Source: Papio anubis (Eukaryota; Chordata; Mammalia; Primates; Cercopithecidae). Taken from it: DNA of 64,000 bases. A program made the position numbers and the translations under genes. Every line of letters begins with the position of its first letter. Positions within the stretch are counted from its first letter, which is position 1. The notes beneath the pieces are model-generated. The model was not told the DNA's origin. It did not search any database and was given only the letters and a program-made list of their open reading frames with translations. Of the stretch, positions 56,521 to 64,000 are shown piece by piece. The DNA lies in the NCBI RefSeq assembly GCF_008728515.1, contig NC_044981.1, positions 95,078,426 to 95,142,425 of the forward strand, written 5' to 3'.

Positions 56521-58972
56521 TTCTCACAGAACGGAGGAAAAACTTCACTGCTTGACTTTAATATTAAATCTCACTTTTCTCACATTTTCTATGTTTTCAC
56601 ACCTACAGTCTGGCTAATCTATTTTCTAGGCAATTCTTAGCAGTAAAAAAATGTGAAAGTGATAACTAGATTGTAATGTGTGAAAAAGCTCTCAGTACAG
56701 ATCTGAATATATTTGGGAGGAGTAAGAATATACTAGATTTTCAGAAAATTAAAGATGTCATTTAAATAATAACTTTCCTATACTGGCCTTTGAGACTGTC
56801 TTCCCTATTACAATGGCTCAACTGTAAAGTGGGACAAAATACTAATGTTATTTTTGAGGATAGCATAAGTCAGAATTAGTGGAGTTTTCCTAGGCTCCTC
56901 CTGTAACTTGGGGGTCTAAATCAGAGTTGCTCTAGGATCATGTAATGTTAGTAATGTGTCTGGCTTTTCTTTCTAATCAACAGAAACACCCACTAATGAC
57001 CTATGCTCCCTTTTTACAGAATATTTCCCACTTTCCATTTAGCTTATATAAGTTCTTCATAACTTGGGGCATTTATTTTGTTAGCTTTTTGTACTTAACA
57101 GGGGATTGGAATTTCATTTCTGAAGAGTTATATTTGCTGCTTTGAGCTCTTGAGGAAAAAATAAAAGGGGTTAATGATTTCAGAACATATATGTTTGAGT
57201 TAAGATAGAAAGTTGTAATCACAAGCTGATATAAAGGGATAATAATTTGCAAATATTAAAATCATTAATATAAATCTTCTACATAAAGTATCTTTGTCTT
57301 GCTCCTTTCCAGTTTTAGTCTAAGCCAACTAAGCTAATGCTGCCTTGGCAAGAGAGAATAGTACAATACACGAGAAAGCTAGATGGAGAGAGAGAGAAAG
57401 AAAAAAAGAGAGAGGAAAAATAAAATATATTTAAGTTTCTGTCTCCCTCTTTAACATATCCACAGCCAGGCTTGGTGAACTTGAACACAGAGTTATTTAG
57501 GACAGTAGTAGAAGAGAAAGTAGGACGAGAAGGGCGTCCCCTCCTGGCCCTCAGGGATGGTGAGAAGGAGACATAGAAAGAAGATAAGACAATGAAGGTA
57601 GCTCCTTGCTCCAGGCTTTGACCCAAAGCACAAATGATGTTTTAAAAAAACTGTGGAGTACTGAAGTTAGAGGGGATATACTCACCTTATTTGGATCTCA
57701 TGAAGGGTGCCTGGCAAGAATTACTGGCAGTCTCACAGAGTGAGGGAGTCAGAGTATCTGAGTCTGGCTCCCTAGCCTCTCTGGATTCTGGTATGGCATA
57801 GAGATTGATTGAGAGTCAGAAAACCTGCCTTGGGCAACTCCACAGCTTTGTAGGGTCAAGGTGACCCCATGACAGAAGCTGAGGGTAGAGCACCCAAACC
57901 TAGGGGACAACATGAAGGATGCATGAGAGATTTAGAATGCGGTTGTAGCCACTGAAAGCTGAGAGGAAGGAAGTTGAGTGTTTTAAAATGCAGTGTGTTA
58001 ATAGAACATTTAAGGTATAGTAAGACCAACAGATCAGGAGACAGATGTCATTGAAAAGATAGTTTGTGAAGTTCCCAAGAGAAGGATGCATGCTATACTG
58101 TGGTAGGGGCACGTGGGTGAGCAATGGGCTTGGCCAGGAGGCAAGGGAGAGAGGAACTGGAGGAATTGTGGTTTCTGTGGGAAGGAACAAGTAAGGCAGG
58201 GTAAGCAGGCTTAGGATTGGCTAGTTTGAATAATTTAGGCAAGCTCTGGAGCATGGAAGCTGTCCCTGGATGTCTGGTATCTGGCCCTGTGATGATTAGG
58301 TAAGGTTTGTGGTGTCTCAGAGTATAAGAACCTGATAAAGGAGGTGGTTGCGGGTGTGACTCTGGCTTGATCATTTTTTATTTGAATTCTCACCTCCCTC
58401 CCACTCTGCCCACCCTGGGAGGAAGATTCCTCCTCCCTAGGTGGGGAGGGGCAATGAAGGAAGCGGGAGGCCAAGGCAGGGAGATTCAGTCATATTAGCA
58501 GGCTGTCCAGAACAAGGTGTGTCTGGAATATGCATACAGGGCAGATGTCAATGCATCAAGTCTACAGAAGCTAGACAGGTGTTTAATACACTGAGTCAGC
58601 AGTAATGTTCCACCAGGCCCTGGCCAACTCAAGGAAGAACAGTCCACAGATTTACAGCTGCAAACACCAGCAGTGGATACCAGTAGAATGCTCACGGATG
58701 GACCAGTTAACACATCCAATATGTATGTCAGGCCAGCCTGGAACCTGCAAGGACCTGGGGGTCAACAAGAGGGTGAGGTCATTCATTTACTCATTCACTT
58801 AACAACTACGGTGAACCCAGATGTCAACTTGGCATGTGTAATCAAGGGAAAGGGCAGAATGCAAATAGACCAAGCACCATTTATCTTTTACCCTAAAGAT
58901 AAATGATACCTAATAAAGGATTGTTTTATTTATTAGATTGGATGATATGTCAAACGGGATTAGAGTGTAATT
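56521..58972. other. Unassigned DNA, no gene seen
   Basis: About 2.4 kb. A GA-rich tract lies at 57386-57420. 57960-58480 has a retroelement-like texture but no blocks I can place in order. A short hairpin GGAGGAAGATTCCTCC lies near 58420. Several overlapping minus-strand frames at 57900-58474 share no domain. Confidence 0.4.
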
Positions 58973-59321
58973 TAGTGGTCCCCAAACGTTTTGGCAACAG
59001 GGACCACTTTGTGGAAGACAAGTTTTCTAAGCTCAGAGGGTTGGGGGGGTAGTGAGGTATGGCAGTGGAAGGGATGGTTTCCAGAGGAAACTGTTCTACC
59101 TCAGATCATCAGGCATTAGATTCTTAAAAGGGACATGCAACCTAGGTCTCTCACATGTGCAGTTCACAATAGGGTTTGTGCTTCGATGAGAATCTAATTC
59201 CACTGCTGATATGACAGGAGGTGGAACTCAGGTGGTAATGCTCGTTTACCTACTACTCACCTCCTGCTAGGCCACCCGGTTCCTAACAGGCCAGGGACTG
59301 GTACTGGGTTGGGGACTCCTG
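58973..59321. mobile_element. MER1-type hAT DNA transposon remnant
   Basis: It begins TAGTGGTCCCCAAACGTTTT and ends GGTTGGGGACTCCTG, the terminal inverted repeats of this non-autonomous group. Inside are CATCAGGCATTAGATTCTTA and its mirror GATGAGAATCTAATTCCA, as expected for a palindromic hAT element. No transposase, as is normal for the group. The 8-bp flanks do not match clearly. Confidence 0.85.
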
Positions 59322-59885
59322 GACTAGACCATTCCCTAGCACATGGGAGATTATGAAGGAGATCATATCAGTTAGAAACAACATGCACTATATTTTTGCT
59401 GAATAGTGGAGCTTATTGTGAGTGAATTTGCAAGATGATTACATTGATTACATCTGTTTCTCCCAACTCCTCATAATAGGAAGCTGGCTTGGATATTGTG
59501 TTGGAAGAGAGTTGGAACTAGAGGAAATGGAAATATGGGATTAGGAAAAGAGGCCTTTCTCTTTTCTTATTATAAAGGGTCATTTTAGAGCTAGGCAGAC
59601 TTAGCTCCCATAATATTATGGAACTCATGATACCAATTAATTCTCCTAAGGCTTAATGAGCTTGACCCATACTTACTTTCTTTTAGATAACTATAAGAAC
59701 CCCCAAAAGCCCTAAATACTGAAAAGAGGTTTGGATCATTCATTAAATTATTAACTATGCAGCTGCCTTCAATTTTCATCTTCAGGAATCATTAACCACT
59801 TTATTATTAATGATGGCAAAAATGAAACAAATTTTGCACAGTGGGATACTGAGATTAAGGCACTGCCTTACCTGCTTTTTAAATT
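59322..59885. other. Unique DNA, nothing seen
   Basis: No gene or named repeat. Confidence 0.5.
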
Positions 59886-60100
59886 ATAGTACCGCCAACA
59901 AATACTGAGTGCCTACTGTGGGCTAAGCATCATTTTAGATGAAGATTCAAGGGTAAAGAAGACACAGACTTGCCCTCAAGGAGTTTATAGCATGGTGAAG
60001 AATACAAAGGCAATTATCAAAACAGTGATGGAGAGAACTACTGGATTCTAGAGGGGCACATTCTTGGAAACTTGGGAACAGCTTTCTAGAGGAAGGGTGA
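59886..60100 (-). repeat. L2, antisense
   Basis: ACTGAGTGCCTACTGTGGGC, CTCAAGGAGTTTATAGCATG and AGCTTTCTAGAGGAAGGGTG match L2 in reverse order. Confidence 0.6.
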
Positions 60101-60339
60101 CTTACAGTGAAGAGTGAAAAGAGAAATGTGAAAAGACCTAAGGAGAAAGCATTTAGTTTATCTGGAGAAGTAAAAGGAGTCCTATTAAACTTGTACTACC
60201 ACAATTGGTACTGGTATAAATTGGCTTCCATGTGCTATAGGACTGCCAAGAATATTCCCCAAATCTTGCACATAACTCATTCAACCATCTGCAATTTTGG
60301 GGACTGACAGGCTTATGCTCATATTTTAGCTTTGATATC

Positions 60340-60465
60340 TTAAAGAATTTACTCAACATCTCTGAGCCTCTGTTTCTTCAACTGTAAAATGAGGATAATA
60401 ACTTCTTTGAAGAATGATTATGAGGATTGAAATAAGTATGTGAATGTAATGTATATTTCCCTTTC
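60340..60465 (+). repeat. MIR fragment
   Basis: CTCAACATCTCTGAGCCTCT, GTTTCTTCAACTGTAAAATG, AGGATAATAACTTCTTTG, ATTATGAGGATTGAAATAAG: colinear MIR 3' half. Confidence 0.78.
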
Positions 60466-62317
60466 TTACGTTCTTTAAACTGTTGATGGATTGCCTCAGC
60501 TTTAATGAAATTTATCCTAATTAAGAGATATTACTAGATTTTACCCCACTTTTGAAGGTCATAGCAATTAATGGGAAGCTTTTTTTGTGGGGGTTATGAA
60601 CCCCAAAGAAAACTTCAAGAGTGAGGATTAAGGGAATGGAAAACTTCTTTCACAAGTGATTTTAGCAGCTAAGATGACAATGTGTCACCTCAGATGGTTA
60701 AGTCATCAAAGGACAGAAAAGCTATTCTGGAAGATGATCAGAACCAACAGGATGGAGATAACTTATATTTGGAAAATTCTTGGCATTTCATGACCAAGGA
60801 GGAAAGGAATAATTAATTACAGCCCTCTTTCCCTCCAAACTAAGATAGATCTTCAGAACCCTCAACACTGTGTTCCTGGCAGCCATTCCCAGTAGATTAG
60901 CACTCCTACAAGGGTTCTCTAGGAAGAAACTAAAGAAGAAAAGACTTCTTTGGAGGGAGAAAGACATTTCCTTTTCTACCCAGGTGTCCTTTTCAGAGAT
61001 GCCTTTTCCCCTCACAGAGCTGAGGTCAGCCTCCACAGAGCACCAGCGAGGGACCTGCTGGGTTGAGTTGCTGTGTTCCAAACTTGATGGGATCAATAGT
61101 TGGAGTAGTCTAAGAAGAGCTTATAGGATGTAATGGGAAATTTTTGTTGTGGCTATTGTTTGTTCTTTTTTTTTTTTTTTTTTTAAACATTCTGAAGCCT
61201 AATTTTTCTGCTATTAAACCAAAACCTGATTCAGAAATAAAGGCTCAAACAAATGTAAGGGAATTATGAAAGTTACAGAGTTGCTATATTTTAAATAATA
61301 TTTTGTTAGAAAAAAATTTATAACCAAATATTGAACTATTCATTAGGGTAACAATTTTATAATTACATTAAAAAATTCTGTCATGAGTGATTAGAACAGA
61401 TGGCAAAGTCTTCACAGCCTGATACAGTTTTATAACCTGTAGTTTCAAATGGACGTGGGTCAAAGTAATTCAATGATTATTACTCTGTTATTCCTCACCA
61501 AGAGAGTAACCAAGAAATTCTATAAAACCAGAAAGTGATAGAATCTCTTGCTGATCGTTTCCTGTCTTCTTCTGCAAGAGGACTTATAGTTACTGTTTTG
61601 CAGCTTATACATAGGAAACATTCACATTAAACAATTAGGAACTTGAGCCACTCAAGGGAAGTACTGATTATTTTTTTCTATTTTTTAGTGGAATTCATCA
61701 TAATTTAATGTTTTATATATTGGGAACAAGTGCAATGCTCCATATATCATACTACTCTAATGAGATGCACTATATGTCACCATGCTTGCAGAAGCCATGA
61801 TTTGGTTCATCCCATTTGCCAGGTCTGGGATGTGGCAGGGAGCTTTATAACAGGTGCCCAGTGAAGCACACATGTTTTGCACAATTCATAATTCAGCCCT
61901 GGCCACATGTCTGTTCAGTGCTGTGGCCAGATTAGGCAAGTTGCTGCATAGCCGTTTCAAACAAAAATTCCTATTAAACTAGTAAATGAGATTTGTAACT
62001 TACCCAGCAAAGCTAAAAATGGGAAGAGTAAATTTTATTTTTGGAAACTGGTGGAACATTTACAAAATCAACCTGATTATTGCATTTTTCTCACATGCTC
62101 GTTAGAGAGATGTTGATGTATAATGGAGGAATATATCTGTGTAGATATAATCGGTAGTCATACCACTGCCTATTGCATATTATATGTTAATTTAAGAATA
62201 GAAATACTAATTTTTAAAATTTTTAGTTGATATTTTTTGAAAAATTGCCATCTTTATTTTTATGCTACATTTTCCCCCTTGTTTGCCTATAATTGTTCTT
62301 GAAGAATACTTGAATGT
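60466..62317. other. Unique DNA, no gene seen
   Basis: No repeat recognised over about 1.85 kb apart from a T-run at 61168-61184. Antiparallel frames at 60788-61133 shadow each other and have no domain. Confidence 0.5.
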
Positions 62318-62512
62318 CAGGGGGACTGGCCAGTGGGGGCTTCGGACACCGTCTGCCCAGCTCTGCTGCCCCTCCCGAGTCTTGTACGATGGTCACAGTC
62401 TGGTGGCCATGGGGGTGCTGTGCCCTCCCTGGTCCCCACTGCCCATATCTGTGGATTGCCCCTTCCAAAGACTCCAGGGGATGGTGCAGACTGCCCGCCG
62501 CACTCCCCCATC
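62318..62512. other. Small GC-rich block
   Basis: About 195 bp, clearly richer in G and C than its AT-rich surroundings, with around five or six CpGs. It ends at a short A-run (ACAAAAAAGG). Five overlapping frames on both strands reflect composition, not coding. Origin unknown; an old retrocopy or insertion is possible. Confidence 0.5.
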
Positions 62513-62899
62513 ACACAAAAAAGGCAATTCTCAAAACAGTGGCATGTTTGGTATTCCCTTTTTCTTCTCCCTCTCTCTCCTTCTGTCTCTCTTCTTTCTT
62601 TCTACCAACAAAAATTTCTTTAGATAAGTGCTTCTAGGTGAGGCTACAAAGATGAATACATTGACACGGACACATGCTACTATAATGTGAGCCATGAAGT
62701 AATGACTGCTTTGAGAAGGTTACTATAATGTGCTTCTAGGATTCTCAGTATGCAAGGATTGTTCTAAAACTTGGGGGGTGGTGGTATCCTCTCATAGAGG
62801 GGACAACAGGCTGCTACTGGTGAGGGCCAGGCAGCTGGGGATGCTCAGCGCAACTATGATGTTATGAACACCTTATCATGCACCAAAGGAGGCAGGATG
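62513..62899. other. Unique DNA with a CT-rich stretch
   Basis: CT-rich at 62565-62605. Nothing else. Confidence 0.5.
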
Positions 62900-63245
62900 C
62901 CGGAACATTCCTTAATCTCTCAGACCCTTATTTTCTTCATCTCTCAGCAAGATACAGTTTTTCTTTCTAACAATTATCACAGCTGTACACTAAATTGTGT
63001 GACTGCATATGCTATTATTTGCTTTGTGTATCTAGCTCCTAGCATAGAGTCTTACATGGAGTATGGGGTCAGTAAATATCAGCTGAGAGTATGAATATGT
63101 GAACAATGGAAAATTACTAACCTCAAAGTGTTTTCATGATAATTAAGAATAAATATTTTTTGATAAATGCATATGTGAATATAAAATGCCTAGGGTGCTT
63201 CCTGGCTCAGATGAGGCACTTGATAAATAAGTGGTTATGAGTTTC
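62900..63245 (+). repeat. L2/MIR 3' end pieces
   Basis: 62900-63094 has L2-like CTAGCTCCTAGCATAGAGTC and GTCAGTAAATATCAGCTGAG. 63095-63245 has MIR-like CTAACCTCAAAGTG, GCTCAGATGAGGCACTTGAT, AAATAAGTGGTTATGAG. Confidence 0.55.
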
Positions 63246-64000
63246 AGGTTAAATCATGCATGAATTATTTAAGAAAAAATATATAAATTAACACTTTTAA
63301 AACTTCTGATTACTTTTTGTCTAATGTCATTGGTGGCATGTCAATGTCATAGAAGCCAAAGTTTTACCATGTGTTACTATTAGAGCAGGGTTTATCTTAA
63401 AAAAAATAGGGAGACTTTTTAGGGATATTGGGTCTTTGACAGGTGCAGAAGTTATCTGGATTAAAAATAGAAATGCTTCTTTTATGAAGACATAGATTGA
63501 CATCAAATATTCCATAAATGAATCACTTTACCTTTCTAGTTAAAAATTTACAGCAATGAAAGCTTACATTCCTGTTGTACAACTTAGTACAAAACTAGAA
63601 AATACATGCTTTAATGTAATTTTGGAGCATCAACCTCTATTTATTAAATCTCATGCACTTTGATTAAAAAATCTACTTGTAGACAGAACCATCACATGAA
63701 AAGAAAATCGAAGCATTCTCTAACTGACCTAGCAATAGTTCAGTAATGATGACTGCCTAGAAAATTCTGTAGAGGACTGTCAACTGAGAACGTTCATCTG
63801 TCAGCAGCTGGGGAAAAAGCCCTTCAATCCAAAAGCAGAGTCGGGGCCACTATAGCATGGTGGACAGCAAGATGGAGGGTGGTTGGCCAGTGTGCTTGGG
63901 GGTGGGTGGTGGTGGTGGCTGATGACGGAGGGGTGCACTCAGCCACTGAGTCTTCTTAATGCTAACTTAAGGGGAAGAAGAGTAGATTTGGTTTGGAAGG
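63246..64000. other. Unique DNA to window end
   Basis: AT-rich to 63760, then G-rich at 63830-63950 with a GGTGGT stretch. No gene recognised. Confidence 0.5.

Noticed and set aside
57960..58480. Possible antisense ERV or LTR text
   Set aside because: I could not place the blocks in order against any family, so I left it unnamed.
62262..62637. Five overlapping frames of 65-121 codons on both strands
   Set aside because: GC-rich DNA has few stops, so several frames stay open at once. No frame shows a recognisable domain.
1..64000. Search for tRNA, snRNA, Y RNA, 5S, 7SK genes, CRISPR arrays and prokaryotic-style operons
   Set aside because: No characteristic sequences found by eye; the content is entirely that of a primate non-coding region, and no new system is evident.

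Overview
This window looks like primate nuclear DNA with no protein-coding gene. The interspersed repeats are those of a primate genome: many Alu copies, L1 fragments of several ages, THE1/MST/MLT-type MaLR LTRs, ERV1-type LTRs, L2 and MIR fossils and a MER1-type DNA transposon. Two details suggest an Old World monkey rather than a human. The AluY at 22402-22707 carries a CCGGTCACT block where human AluY has CGCGCCACT. The two youngest L1 tails (4178 and 33247) share residues at the end of ORF2 (KKDEF, GTWMQLE) that differ from the human L1 consensus as I remember it. The species call is inference.

Layout. 1-4.1 kb: edge Alu, then mostly unique DNA with a MIR and an L2-like stretch. 4.16-5.26 kb: a complete L1 insertion between 16-bp target duplications, with an inverted 5' part and two blocks of non-L1 sequence between three poly-A tracts. 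5.3-10.2 kb: (GT)n, an antisense ERV1-type LTR, L2, and a THE1 LTR nested in an MLT1 LTR. 10.2-16.7 kb: long pyrimidine microsatellites, antisense old L1 3' UTR pieces, several Alus, an ancient repeat split by an Alu, a solo LTR with visible promoter elements, and an AluY. 16.7-19.1 kb: repeat-free. 19.5-24.7 kb: a dense Alu cluster with Alu-in-Alu nesting, a GAAA microsatellite and a second copy of the ancient repeat. 24.7-33.2 kb: mostly unique, with an antisense MLT1, L2 and an ERV1-type LTR. 33.2-40.6 kb: L1 and Alu fragments, a 60-bp tandem duplication and an MST LTR. 40.6-44.6 kb: a badly rearranged L1 that starts at its proper 5' end, followed by an inverted copy of part of its own ORF2. 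44.6-51.5 kb: old L2 and L1-like DNA. 51.5-53.2 kb: a unique CpG-containing block with an exact CTCF-type motif, a tiny retrocopy with 12-bp target duplications, a MIR and two MaLR LTRs in opposite orientation. 53.2-64 kb: mainly unique DNA with an Alu, a MER1-type element, MIR/L2 and a small GC-rich block near 62.4 kb.

Open reading frames of 60-150 codons occur on both strands, but all that I examined are repeat-derived, low-complexity or without recognisable domains. I found no tRNA, snRNA, rRNA, CRISPR array or operon-like arrangement. The window could be intergenic or lie within a large intron; sequence alone does not decide. Nothing here looks like a new biological system. The points most worth checking are the L1 insertion with serial 3' transduction, the CTCF-type element at 51.6 kb, the L1 inverted repeat at 42.7-44.2 kb, and the minimal retrocopy at 51.77 kb. 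Repeat family names come from recognition of consensus sequence, not from a database search.
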